From: Ensifer sp. WSM1721
GTDB lineage: Bacteria > Pseudomonadota > Alphaproteobacteria > Rhizobiales > Rhizobiaceae
Length of the DNA: 64,000 nt
Assembly (NCBI RefSeq): GCF_000513895.2
Contig: NZ_CP165782.1
Span: forward strand, 2,418,001-2,482,000
Direction of reading: 5' to 3'
The translations under genes and the position numbers were made by a program. Below are positions 51,319-60,246 of the stretch, in pieces. Position 1 is the stretch's first letter. Every line of letters starts with the position of its first letter. The notes under the pieces were generated by a model. That model was given only the letters and a program-made list of their open reading frames with translations, was not told the origin of the DNA and made no database searches.

Positions 51319-52680
51319 ATGGGAACGACGCAATCTGGGATTCTCGGCGGGCGGTTGCCGCTTGCCGAGTACGAAGCCAATTTCTCCGACCTTCATCCGC
51401 CGCTCGACAAGCACGAGGCGCTGGTCGCTGCGGACCGCTGCTATTTCTGTCATGACGCGCCCTGCATGACGGCCTGTCCCACCTCCATCGACATCCCGCT
51501 GTTCATCCGCCAGATTGCAACCGGCAATCCCATCGGCTCGGCGAAAACAATCTTCGACCAGAACATCCTGGGCGGCATATGCGCCCGCGTCTGTCCCACC
51601 GAGACGCTCTGCGAACAGGCCTGCGTGCGCAACACGGCGGAGGAGCGGCCGGTCGAGATCGGCCGGCTGCAGCGTTACGCGACCGACATCGCGATCAAGG
51701 AGAATAAGCAGTTCTACACGCGCGCCGCCCGATCCGGCCACAAGATTGCCGTCGTTGGCGCCGGCCCCGCGGGGCTTGCCTGCGCCCATCGCCTCGCCGT
51801 CAAAGGCCACGACGTGGTGATCTACGACGCGCGTGAAAAATCCGGCGGCCTCAACGAATACGGCATCGCCGCCTACAAGACCGTGGAGGATTTCGCGCAG
51901 AAGGAAGTCGACTATGTGCTTTCGATCGGCGGTATCGAGGTGCGCCACGGTCAGGCACTCGGCCGCGACGTCTCGCTCGCCGATCTGACCGAGCAATATG
52001 ATGCCGTCTTCCTCGGCCTCGGCCTTGCCGGCGTCAATGCGCTGCGGATCGAAGGCGAGAATGCCGAAGGGGTCGAGGACGCGGTCGATTTCATCGCCGC
52101 ACTTCGCCAGTCGAAAACCAAGGCCGACATTCCGGTCGGGCGCCGCGTGGTGGTGCTCGGCGGCGGCATGACCGCGATCGACGCCGCCGTCCAGGCGAAG
52201 CTGCTCGGCGCGGAGGAAGTGACGATCTGCTATCGCCGTGGCAAGGAGCACATGAACGCCTCCGAATTCGAGCAGGACCTTGCGGCATCGAAGGGCGTCA
52301 CCATCCGCCACTGGCTGCAGCCGAAGCGCATTGCCGTGAAGGACGGCAAGGTGGCCGGCATCGAACTCGAATACACCACGCTCATCGACGGCAGGCTGAC
52401 GGCGACCGGGGAAACCGGTATCATTGCCGCCGACCAGATCTTCAAGGCCATAGGCCAGACCTTCGAAGCCTCCGGGCTCAGTGCCATGCGGATGGAGGGT
52501 GGACGCATCGTCACCGATGCAGAGGGCCGCACCTCCCTCGCCAAGGTTTGGGCCGGCGGCGACTGCGTGCTTGGCGGCGAGGACCTCACCGTTTCCGCCG
52601 TCGCCATGGGCCGCGATGCTGCCGAATCGATCAACCGGGCTTTCGCCATGGCACAGCCGCTGGCGAGCGCCGTCGCGTAA
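51319..52680 (+). CDS. preT: NAD-dependent dihydropyrimidine dehydrogenase, subunit PreT
   Basis: 453 aa. It is a GltD-like flavoprotein that passes electrons between NADH and PreA. N-terminal Cys clusters fit two 4Fe-4S sites (C41, C44, C49, C53 and C88, C92, C98, C102). The FAD-binding motif VVGAGPAGLACAHRLA is at about residue 142, and a second nucleotide motif is VVVLGGGMTAIDAA. With PreA it reduces uracil and thymine to dihydro forms. It starts 30 bases before preA ends the spacer, and both belong to one operon. Confidence 0.9.
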   Translation: MGTTQSGILGGRLPLAEYEANFSDLHPPLDKHEALVAADRCYFCHDAPCMTACPTSIDIPLFIRQIATGNPIGSAKTIFDQNILGGICARVCPTETLCEQACVRNTAEERPVEIGRLQRYATDIAIKENKQFYTRAARSGHKIAVVGAGPAGLACAHRLAVKGHDVVIYDAREKSGGLNEYGIAAYKTVEDFAQKEVDYVLSIGGIEVRHGQALGRDVSLADLTEQYDAVFLGLGLAGVNALRIEGENAEGVEDAVDFIAALRQSKTKADIPVGRRVVVLGGGMTAIDAAVQAKLLGAEEVTICYRRGKEHMNASEFEQDLAASKGVTIRHWLQPKRIAVKDGKVAGIELEYTTLIDGRLTATGETGIIAADQIFKAIGQTFEASGLSAMRMEGGRIVTDAEGRTSLAKVWAGGDCVLGGEDLTVSAVAMGRDAAESINRAFAMAQPLASAVA

Positions 52681-52710
52681 GAAGCGGAACAGGATCGAGA
52701 GGACGAAACA

Positions 52711-54024
52711 ATGGCTGATCTCCGCAACAATTTTGTCGGCATCAAATCCCCGAACCCGTTCTGGCTCGCCTCGGCGCCGCCGACGGACAAAGCCTATAAC
52801 GTCGAGCGCGCCTTCAAGGCGGGCTGGGGCGGCGTCGTCTGGAAGACGCTCGGCGAGGAAGGGCCGCCGGTCGTCAACGTCAACGGCCCACGCTACGGCG
52901 CGATCTGGGGCGCCGACCGGCGTCTGCTGGGCCTGAACAATATCGAACTCATCACCGACCGCGATCTCTATGTGAACCTGCGCGAGATGAAGCAGGTGAA
53001 GATGAACTGGCCGGATCGCGCGCTGATCGCCTCGATCATGGTGCCTTGCGAGGAGAACGCGTGGAAGGCGATCCTGCCGCTCGTTGAGGAAACCGGAGCC
53101 GACGGCATCGAGCTCAACTTCGGCTGTCCGCACGGCATGTCCGAGCGTGGCATGGGCTCTGCGGTCGGGCAGGTGCCGGAATATATCGAAATGGTGGTGC
53201 GCTGGTGCAAGCAGTACACGCGCATGCCGGTGATCACCAAGCTGACGCCGAACATCACCGATATCCGCAAGCCCGCCCGCGCCGCCAAGGCCGGCGGCAC
53301 CGACGCCGTGTCGCTGATCAATACGATCAACTCGATTACTGCGGTCAACCTCGACACCTTCTCGCCGGAGCCTTCGATCGACGGTCGCGGCAGCCACGGC
53401 GGCTATTGCGGCCCGGCGGTGAAACCGATCGCGCTCAACATGGTTGCCGAGATCGCCCGCGATCCGGAAACCTATGGCCTGCCGATCTCCGGCATCGGCG
53501 GCATCACCACCTGGCGGGACGCGGCCGAATTCCTGGCGCTCGGCGCCGGCAACGTGCAGGTCTGCACGGCGGCGATGACCTACGGCTTCAAGATCGTCCA
53601 GGAAATGATCACCGGTCTCTCGGACTGGATGGACGCCAAAGGCCACAGGACGCTCGACGATATTTGCGGTCGCGCAGTGCCGAACGTCACCGATTGGCAG
53701 TACCTCAACCTCAACTACGTCAGCAAGGCGAAGATCGATCAGGACGCCTGCATCAAATGCGGCCGCTGCCACATCGCCTGCGAGGACACCTCTCACCAGG
53801 CGATAACGCAATTCGTCAATGGCGTTCGCCATTTCGAGGTGATCGAGGAGGAATGCGTCGGCTGCAATCTCTGCGTAAACGTTTGTCCGGTCGAGAACTG
53901 CATCACCATGGAGCCGCTGCCCGCCGGCGCACTCGACAAGCGCACCGGCAAGCCGGTCGATCCGAACTACGCCAACTGGACGACCCATCCGAACAACCCG
54001 ATGGCCCGCCAGGCCGCCGAGTAA
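52711..54024 (+). CDS. preA: NAD-dependent dihydropyrimidine dehydrogenase, subunit PreA
   Basis: 437 aa. An FMN-binding dihydroorotate-dehydrogenase-like barrel (residues about 1-330: NPFWLASAPPTDKAYNVERAFKAGWGGVVWKTLG; GIELNFGCPHGMSERGMGSA; ISGIGGITTWRDAAEFL) is followed by a C-terminal ferredoxin part with two 4Fe-4S motifs (CIKCGRCHIACEDTSHQ and CVGCNLCVNVCPVENCI). It catalyses the first step of reductive pyrimidine breakdown. Ribosome site GAGAGGA. Confidence 0.92.
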   Translation: MADLRNNFVGIKSPNPFWLASAPPTDKAYNVERAFKAGWGGVVWKTLGEEGPPVVNVNGPRYGAIWGADRRLLGLNNIELITDRDLYVNLREMKQVKMNWPDRALIASIMVPCEENAWKAILPLVEETGADGIELNFGCPHGMSERGMGSAVGQVPEYIEMVVRWCKQYTRMPVITKLTPNITDIRKPARAAKAGGTDAVSLINTINSITAVNLDTFSPEPSIDGRGSHGGYCGPAVKPIALNMVAEIARDPETYGLPISGIGGITTWRDAAEFLALGAGNVQVCTAAMTYGFKIVQEMITGLSDWMDAKGHRTLDDICGRAVPNVTDWQYLNLNYVSKAKIDQDACIKCGRCHIACEDTSHQAITQFVNGVRHFEVIEEECVGCNLCVNVCPVENCITMEPLPAGALDKRTGKPVDPNYANWTTHPNNPMARQAAE

Positions 54025-54044
54025 GGAAGGTCGACGAGACAGTG

Positions 54045-54070
54045 AGGCCGCCGAAGAACATCGGCGGCCT
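54045..54070 (+). terminator. terminator after preTA
   Basis: AGGCCGCCGA (54045-54054) pairs with TCGGCGGCCT (54061-54070), with a 6-base loop and a TC-rich tail. It separates preA from the convergent alcohol dehydrogenase gene. Confidence 0.65.
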
Positions 54071-54085
54071 TCTGCATTAATATGG

Positions 54086-55108
54086 TCAGAACTCGATCAC
54101 CAGCTTGCCGAAGGGACCGCGATCGAGATGCGCGAAAGCCTCCCGGAACTCCGTGAACTTGTACCGTTTGTCGATCACCGGCTTCAGCCCGATACGATCG
54201 ACGGCACCGACCAGATCTTCAAGCGCTCTCCGGTGACCAACGCTGATACCTTGGACCACCGGCGACTTCAAAAGCAGTGGAGCGACCGGACCGGAAACTT
54301 CGAAACCTTCGAGCACCCCGATCACCGAGATGCGCCCGTCCGGCGCAACCGCCTTCAGCGACTGACCTAGTCCCGCGCCGCCTGCGATCTCCAGAATGTG
54401 GTCGGCGCCATGATCGCCGGTCAGTGCATAGACGCGCTCCACCCAGTCCTCCGTCAACCGGTTGACGCCATGATCGGCACCAAGCGCAAGCGCGCGTTCG
54501 AGCTTTTCCGGGCTGCCCGAAGTGACGATGACCTCGGCACCGGTCGCCTTGGCGATCTGCAGGCCGAAGAGCGCGACGCCGCCCGTCCCCTGCACCACCA
54601 CGCGGTCACCGGGTCTCAACTGCCCCTTCTCTATGAGGGCGAACCAGGCCGTCAGCCCCGCGCATGGCAAAGTGCTCGCCTCCGCGGCATCGAGGCTTTT
54701 CGGCGCCGCGACGAACCAGCCTTCCGGGAAGGCGACGTATTCCGACATGACGCCCGGATGCACGCCGCCGAGGGTCGCATAGGATGGCGTTCTGCCGTTG
54801 CCCGGACGCAGGCCGTCGAGCCAGCCGGGCGCAAAGGTCGAGATTACGCGGTCGCCCGGCCGGAAACGCGTCACGCTCTTGCCGACGGCCTCGACGACAC
54901 CGCTCATGTCCGAGGCCGGCACGAAAGGAAACGTCAGGTCGAGACCCATGCCGGTTTCGAGCACCAGCTTGTCGCGATAGTTGAGCGACACTGCCAGCGT
55001 TCGCACAAGGACTTCATGATCTCCGATTTGGGGCATCGGGCGCTCGGTGATTTTGAGATCATGCGGACCGACCGTCTCTGTGCTCCATTGCTGCATCCAT
55101 TTCGACAT
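54086..55108 (-). CDS. zinc-independent MDR-type alcohol dehydrogenase/quinone oxidoreductase
   Basis: 340 aa from the ATG at 55108, with AAAGGAACG upstream. It is a medium-chain dehydrogenase/reductase. The GroES-like N-terminal half contains VPASDMSGVVEAVGKSVTRFRPGDRV, and the Rossmann half VVVQGTGGVALFGLQIAKATGAEVIVTSGS. The Cys/His zinc ligands of classical alcohol dehydrogenases are not evident; SLNYRDKLV replaces the usual catalytic Cys region. NAD(P)-dependent reduction of an enone or aldehyde is likely. A LysR gene is divergent and probably controls it. Confidence 0.82.
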   Translation of the reverse strand: MSKWMQQWSTETVGPHDLKITERPMPQIGDHEVLVRTLAVSLNYRDKLVLETGMGLDLTFPFVPASDMSGVVEAVGKSVTRFRPGDRVISTFAPGWLDGLRPGNGRTPSYATLGGVHPGVMSEYVAFPEGWFVAAPKSLDAAEASTLPCAGLTAWFALIEKGQLRPGDRVVVQGTGGVALFGLQIAKATGAEVIVTSGSPEKLERALALGADHGVNRLTEDWVERVYALTGDHGADHILEIAGGAGLGQSLKAVAPDGRISVIGVLEGFEVSGPVAPLLLKSPVVQGISVGHRRALEDLVGAVDRIGLKPVIDKRYKFTEFREAFAHLDRGPFGKLVIEF

Positions 55109-55171
55109 GCTCGTTCCTTTCATCAATCGTTATTGGACGAGCATACTGTTGAACAAGGGTCGCCAGTTGCG

Positions 55172-55188
55172 ATAAGATTTCCCCTTAT
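55172..55188. promoter_or_regulatory. candidate LysR binding site
   Basis: ATAAG (55172-55176) and CTTAT (55184-55188) form an inverted repeat around seven bases, in the gap between the divergent MDR dehydrogenase and LysR genes. The layout suits LysR regulators, but the match is short. Confidence 0.35.
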
Positions 55189-55202
55189 TGTTTCCTGACG
55201 GG

Positions 55203-56111
55203 ATGCAATCGATGGAGCGACTGAACGGCATTTCCGTGTTCGTGGAAGTGGCGGAAGTGGGAGGATTCTCAGCCGCCGCCGAGCGCCTGCATCTCTCGCG
55301 CTCCGCCGTAGGCAAGACGATCGCGCGGCTCGAGCAAAGGCTCGGCGTACGCCTCTTCCATCGCACCACACGGGCGCAGAGCCTCACCGAAGAAGGTCAG
55401 CTCTTCTACGAGAGCTGCCAGCGGGCACTCGGCGAGATCAAGACGGCAGAAGATCTCCTCGAATCCGGCAGGCGGGAAATTCGCGGCCGTCTGCGCATCT
55501 CGATGCCGGTTCTCTTCGGTCGCCAATGCGTAGCTCCGTTGCTTCGTGACCTCCTGCGCGCGCATCCTCGGCTGGAGCTCGATCTTTCCTTCAACGACCG
55601 CGTCATCGACCTGCTCGACGAGGGCTTCGATCTCGCCATCCGCAACGGCTCGGTCGGCAATGACAGCAACCTCATGACCCGCACGGTCGCGGAACAGCGC
55701 ATGACCGTCTGCGCCTCCCCCGCCTACCTCGAGGCGCATGGCACACCCAACACCGTCTCGGATCTAGCTGCCCATGACGGCGTGGTCTATGCGCGCGGCA
55801 GTGAGCCGCGGCCCTGGTCCTTTCCCGCCGAAGACAGAGCGAGCGAGACCATCCTGCCGAGAACGCGACTCAGACTCGACGACCTCGCAGCAATCGCCGA
55901 TGCCGCCGCGGAGGGCCTCGGTCTCGCCTGGCTGCCCTGCTGGCTGGTGCGCGAGCGGGTGCAGCGTGGCGAACTCGTGCGCGTGCTCACCGATCAGCCG
56001 GGCATTATCTTCAAGGCGTATGCTGTTTGGCCGCGAACACAGCACATGTTGCCGAAATTGCGTGTGGTGATCGATAAGCTCGCCGCGGGCTTGCCGCGCA
56101 TCATGGAGTAG
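55203..56111 (+). CDS. LysR-family regulator
   Basis: 302 aa from the ATG at 55203 (an ATG at 55212 is also possible). Helix-turn-helix residues 7-66 (LNGISVFVEVAEVGGFSAAAERLHLSRSAVGKTIARLEQRLGVRLFHRTTR). The effector domain belongs to the CrgA-like subgroup (RLRISMPVLFGRQCVAPLLRDLL, DLAIRNGSV). Divergent from the dehydrogenase gene with a 94-base gap, so it likely controls that gene. Confidence 0.85.
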   Translation: MQSMERLNGISVFVEVAEVGGFSAAAERLHLSRSAVGKTIARLEQRLGVRLFHRTTRAQSLTEEGQLFYESCQRALGEIKTAEDLLESGRREIRGRLRISMPVLFGRQCVAPLLRDLLRAHPRLELDLSFNDRVIDLLDEGFDLAIRNGSVGNDSNLMTRTVAEQRMTVCASPAYLEAHGTPNTVSDLAAHDGVVYARGSEPRPWSFPAEDRASETILPRTRLRLDDLAAIADAAAEGLGLAWLPCWLVRERVQRGELVRVLTDQPGIIFKAYAVWPRTQHMLPKLRVVIDKLAAGLPRIME

Positions 56112-56291
56112 AAAAGCGTCTTAACTCGTTCACGCCACTGCATATTCCCTGAAATTGAGGGGAGTTCTGGGAGCGATCATAAAAGCGAAACAGTCTGTGT
56201 CCGAAACGTAAGTTGTCGGCACTGGCGATCTGGTTAATAAGGAAGCAAATCAAACCGGCCGGGCCTCGGCCGGCAGACCCGGGCAGCCCGT

Positions 56292-57965
56292 TTGACAATT
56301 CTTTCCACCAGCAGACGCAAACAGATACACTTGATCTCCGGCGGCGTACTCGGAGTGTTCGTGCTCTGCCATTTTCTCAATCATTCGCTCGGCCTCGTTT
56401 CCATCGGAGCCATGGAAGCGGGCCGGCATGTGTTCACGCTTGTCTGGCAAAGCTTGCCCGGAACCGTCGTGCTTTATGGCGCCTTGCTCACGCACTTCCT
56501 GATGGCGCTCGACAGCCTCTATCGCCGCCAGACGCTGAGGATGCCGGTCGGCGAAGCCTTGAAGATCATCTTCGGCCTGAGCCTGCCCTTTCTGCTGATA
56601 CCCCATGTGGTCGCCACCCGAGTGGAGCCGCTCCTGACCGGCATCGGCGGCGATTATCCGACCATTCTGCGGGCGCTCTGGTCGAGCTCCGCCAATACGA
56701 CGCGCCAGACGATCGCTCTTCTCTTCGTGTGGAGCCATGTGTGCCTCGGCGCCTGGTTCTGGATGCGGGGGCGAGACTGGTTTCCGCGTTATGAGACACT
56801 GCTCTATACGATCGCTTTGCTCGTCCCGATCTTCGCGTTGCTCGGGTTCGTAAGTGGCGCACGCTCGCTCGGGCGCGAATATTCCGAACATGGAGGTTAT
56901 GGCGACAAGGCCTATGCAAGCCTGCAACTGCGCGCCGACCCGGCTCTCCTCGAAAATATCCGCCTCGCCTTTTATGGCGGCTTTGCAGGACTGATCGGCG
57001 GAACCCTGGCGCTTCGCGACTTGCCGTCGCGCGGTCGTATCCGCATTCGTTATCCCGACGGGCGCGTCGCTGCCGTCAGCCTCGGCTTCAGCGTGCTCGA
57101 GGCGAGCCGCGCCGCCGGCATATCGCATGTTTCCGTTTGCGGCGGCCGCGGCCGCTGTTCGACGTGCCGCGTGCGGATAATCCAGGGCCTCGAAGGCCAG
57201 CCAGTGCCCGAAGCAGCAGAACGCGCAACGCTCGCCCGCATCGGCGCTCCCGACAATGTGCGCCTCGCCTGCCAGTTCCGGCCCGTGCACGACGTCAGCG
57301 TGGTTCCCATCCTTGATACCGACAGTCTCGGCATCAAGACGCAGCTCGCCCGGCAGAACGGCGGCGGCCGGGAGCGGCGGGTCGCGGTGCTCTTCTGCGA
57401 CCTGCGCGATTTCACTCGCATCGCCGAGCACAGGCTGCCCTATGACACGGTCTTCCTGCTCAACCGCTATTTCGAAATGGTCGGCGAAGCCGTCGAAAGC
57501 TCCGGCGGCGTGATAGACAAGTTCATCGGCGACGGGGCGCTTGCGATCTTCGGGCTGAAAACTCCTCTCCCGCAAGCCTGCCGCCAGGCGCTGAATGCCG
57601 CCGCCCGACTGTCCCAAGGCATCCGAGCGCTAAACCAGACTTTCGAAGGCGAACTCAACCAACCGCTGAGGCTCGCCATCGGCCTGCATGCCGGCCCGGC
57701 GATCATCGGCGAGATGGGCTATGGCCAGGCGACGTCGCTGACCGCCGTCGGCGATACGATCAATACCGCGAGCCGGCTGGAGGGCCTGGCAAAGGAACAT
57801 GACGCCGAGCTTGCCGTTTCCGTCGAGCTGGTACGGCACGCAGGCTTCGACCTTCAGGGCCACGGACGGCTTGATATCGGCCTGCGCGGCCGCCAAGCGC
57901 GCCTTGAGACCTGTATCGTCGATAATGCTTCGGAGATTTCCGAGTTGCTGCCGGCGCAAGGTTAG
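56292..57965 (+). CDS. cyaX: membrane adenylate cyclase with 2Fe-2S domain (CyaX type)
   Basis: 557 aa starting with TTG at 56292. Residues 10-240 have about six membrane helices with histidines (H27, H31, H68, H105, H149) placed like the haem ligands of succinate-dehydrogenase anchor subunits. Residues 248-340 form a plant-type 2Fe-2S ferredoxin domain (C283, C289, C292, C327). Residues 362-550 are a class III cyclase: AVLFCDLRDFTRIAEH (metal Asp370), VIDKFIGDGALAIFG (Asp414) and GDTINTASRLEGLA. It likely makes cAMP in response to membrane redox state. S. meliloti has a matching gene beside pyrimidine catabolism genes. Confidence 0.85.
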   Translation: MTILSTSRRKQIHLISGGVLGVFVLCHFLNHSLGLVSIGAMEAGRHVFTLVWQSLPGTVVLYGALLTHFLMALDSLYRRQTLRMPVGEALKIIFGLSLPFLLIPHVVATRVEPLLTGIGGDYPTILRALWSSSANTTRQTIALLFVWSHVCLGAWFWMRGRDWFPRYETLLYTIALLVPIFALLGFVSGARSLGREYSEHGGYGDKAYASLQLRADPALLENIRLAFYGGFAGLIGGTLALRDLPSRGRIRIRYPDGRVAAVSLGFSVLEASRAAGISHVSVCGGRGRCSTCRVRIIQGLEGQPVPEAAERATLARIGAPDNVRLACQFRPVHDVSVVPILDTDSLGIKTQLARQNGGGRERRVAVLFCDLRDFTRIAEHRLPYDTVFLLNRYFEMVGEAVESSGGVIDKFIGDGALAIFGLKTPLPQACRQALNAAARLSQGIRALNQTFEGELNQPLRLAIGLHAGPAIIGEMGYGQATSLTAVGDTINTASRLEGLAKEHDAELAVSVELVRHAGFDLQGHGRLDIGLRGRQARLETCIVDNASEISELLPAQG

Positions 57966-58017
57966 TCGCTGAAAGGGAACGAAGCCTAGCTTTCCCACTC
58001 GCGCTGTGCGCGCCCAG

Positions 58018-58659
58018 CTATTCCCGCACCTGCAGACCATCCACGAACAGCCGTTCCAGGAAGCGCGCGGCGTCTTCGAAACGTCCGTCACCGGCGTTTT
58101 CCTGACCCAGCACGGCGCGCACCTGCACGTCAAAGTCGGCATAGTGCTGGGTCGTCGACCAGATCGCGAAGATCAGGTGGTAGGGATCGCACTTGGCGAT
58201 CTTGCCGGCCTTGGCCCAGGCGCGAATGACTTCGGCCTTCTCGTCGACCAGTTGCTTCAGCGGCCCTTTGAGCTCGTCCTCGATGTGGGGAGCACCCTGC
58301 AGAATCTCGTTGGCGAACAACCGGCTTTCGCGCGGGAACTCGCGCGCCATCTCGAGCTTGCGGCGAATATAGCTGCGGATTTCCGCCACCGGGTTACCCT
58401 CGGCATCGAGCTCGCGGAGCGGATCGAGCCAGGTATCGAGCACGCGGTCGATCAGCGCCCGGTGCATCGCTTCCTTGGTGCGGAAATAGTAGAGCAGGTT
58501 GGGCTTCGACATGCCGGCTACCTCGGCGATCTGGTCGATGGTCGAGCCGCGAAAACCGTTGGCTGAAAAGACTTCAAGCGCCGCTTCGAGTATCCGCTCC
58601 TCTTTTTCCTCCTGGATGCGTGTGCGCCTTTGCGTTCTGGCCGCTCTTGGAAGTACCAT
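58018..58659 (-). CDS. rutR: RutR-like TetR regulator of pyrimidine use
   Basis: 213 aa from the ATG at 58659. Helix-turn-helix EERILEAALEVFSANGFRGSTIDQIAEVAGMSKPNLLYYFRTKEAMHRALIDR. The effector domain RESRLFANEILQGAPHIEDELKGPLKQLVDEKAEVIRAWAKAGKIAKCDPYHLIFAIWSTTQHYADFDVQVRAV is the RutR pattern, which binds uracil. It is divergent from hyuC-hydA, with a RutR-type operator between them. Confidence 0.87.
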   Translation of the reverse strand: MVLPRAARTQRRTRIQEEKEERILEAALEVFSANGFRGSTIDQIAEVAGMSKPNLLYYFRTKEAMHRALIDRVLDTWLDPLRELDAEGNPVAEIRSYIRRKLEMAREFPRESRLFANEILQGAPHIEDELKGPLKQLVDEKAEVIRAWAKAGKIAKCDPYHLIFAIWSTTQHYADFDVQVRAVLGQENAGDGRFEDAARFLERLFVDGLQVRE

Positions 58660-58772
58660 CTCGCCCCCTACGATGCCCGCCCCGATGCCCAAATTTCGGA
58701 CGCGCCATATTTTTGGGCAACAGCTCCGTTTTTTGTTTTTCCGGCTTGAGTGCCGCCACGGAAGTTGTAATG

Positions 58773-58788
58773 TTTACCAACCGGTCAA
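58773..58788. promoter_or_regulatory. RutR-type operator upstream of hyuC
   Basis: TTTACCAACCGGTCAA matches 12 of the 14 fixed positions of TTGACCA-N2-TGGTCAA, the consensus known for E. coli RutR. It lies between rutR and hyuC, 127 bases before hyuC. Confidence 0.7.
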
Positions 58789-58914
58789 ATTATCAGCCAG
58801 ATTACCGACAAAGGCAACGGCTGATCGAAGGGCAACAAACAAGGCCCCGATTTGGCCAACGGGAACGTGAGGGCTATCCCCGGGGGGGATCGGCCGCCAA
58901 AAGAGGAGAGCGCC

Positions 58915-60165
58915 ATGGCAGCACCTGGCGAGAATAGGCGCGTCAATGCTGACCGCCTGTGGGATTCCTTAATGGATATGGCGAAGATCGGCCCCGGCGT
59001 CGCCGGCGGCAATAACCGCCAGACGCTCACGGACGCGGACGGCGAAGGCCGCCGGCTTTTCCAGTCCTGGTGCGAAAAGGCCGGGCTCTCGATGGGTGTC
59101 GACAAGATGGGAACCATGTTCATGACCCGTCCCGGAACCGACCCCGATGCTCTCCCCGTCCATATCGGCTCCCACCTCGATACGCAGCCTACCGGCGGCA
59201 AGTTCGACGGTGTGCTCGGCGTCTTGAGCGGTCTTGAGGTCGTGCGCACGATGAACGACCTCGGCATGAAGACAAAACACCCGATCGTGGTGACCAACTG
59301 GACCAACGAGGAAGGCGCACGCTTTGCGCCGGCGATGCTTGCTTCCGGCGTTTTCGCCGGCGTCCACACGCTGGAATATGCCTATGCCCGCAAGGACCCG
59401 GAAGGAAAGGCATTTGGCGATGAACTGAAGCGCATCGGCTGGGTGGGCGACGAGGAAGTCGGCGCCCGCAAGATGCACGCCTATTTCGAGTACCACATCG
59501 AACAGGGGCCGATCCTCGAGGCCGAGAACAAGCAGATCGGCGTCGTCACACACTGTCAGGGCCTCTGGTGGCTGGAATTCACTCTGACTGGCAAGGAGGC
59601 GCATACGGGCTCGACGCCGATGAACATGCGCGTCAATGCCGGCCTTGCCATGGCTCGCATCCTTGAGATGGTGCAGACCGTCGCGATCGAAAACCAGCCG
59701 GGGGCCGTCGGCGGCGTCGGCCAGATGTTCTTCTCGCCGAATTCCCGTAACGTGCTGCCGGGCAAGGTCGTTTTCACGGTCGACATTCGCTCGCCCGACC
59801 GGGCAAAGCTCGACGGCATGCGCGCGCGCATCGAGGCTGAGGCGCCGAAGATCGCCGAGGCGCTCGGCGTCGGCTGTTCGATCGAGGCAGTCGGTCACTT
59901 CGATCCTGTCACCTTCGATCCGAAACTGGTCTCGACCGTCCGCGGCGCCGCCGAGAAACTTGGCTACAGCCACATGGACCTCATCTCCGGTGCCGGCCAC
60001 GACGCCTGCTGGGCGGCAAAGGTCGCGCCGACCACGATGATCATGTGTCCCTGCGTCGACGGGTTGAGCCACAACGAGGCGGAGGACATCTCCAAGGAAT
60101 GGGCCGCCGCGGGCGCAGACGTCCTCTTCCACGCCGTGCTCGAAACGGCGGAAGTCGTCGAGTGA
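58915..60165 (+). CDS. hyuC: N-carbamoyl-beta-alanine amidohydrolase (HyuC/AmaB family)
   Basis: 416 aa from the ATG at 58915, with AGAGGAGAG upstream. It is a metal-dependent M20-type amidase: HIGSHLDTQPTGGKFDGVLGVL (metal His and Asp), VTNWTNEEGARFAPAMLASG (Glu pair), EYHIEQGPILE and SGAGHDACW (His). It releases beta-alanine, CO2 and ammonia from the ring-opened pyrimidine, the third step of the reductive pathway. A terminator-like hairpin separates it from hydA. Confidence 0.9.
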   Translation: MAAPGENRRVNADRLWDSLMDMAKIGPGVAGGNNRQTLTDADGEGRRLFQSWCEKAGLSMGVDKMGTMFMTRPGTDPDALPVHIGSHLDTQPTGGKFDGVLGVLSGLEVVRTMNDLGMKTKHPIVVTNWTNEEGARFAPAMLASGVFAGVHTLEYAYARKDPEGKAFGDELKRIGWVGDEEVGARKMHAYFEYHIEQGPILEAENKQIGVVTHCQGLWWLEFTLTGKEAHTGSTPMNMRVNAGLAMARILEMVQTVAIENQPGAVGGVGQMFFSPNSRNVLPGKVVFTVDIRSPDRAKLDGMRARIEAEAPKIAEALGVGCSIEAVGHFDPVTFDPKLVSTVRGAAEKLGYSHMDLISGAGHDACWAAKVAPTTMIMCPCVDGLSHNEAEDISKEWAAAGADVLFHAVLETAEVVE

Positions 60166-60173
60166 GATTTTGC

Positions 60174-60200
60174 GGGCGGGACGAATGTTCCGCCCTTTTT
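60174..60200 (+). terminator. hairpin with T-run between hyuC and hydA
   Basis: GGGCGG (60174-60179) and CCGCCC (60190-60195) pair around an imperfect middle and are followed by five T. It may attenuate read-through into hydA. Confidence 0.6.
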
Positions 60201-60246
60201 CCTGGCGGCACCCGATCCGCCGAAGCACCATTGCGAGGGAAGAACA

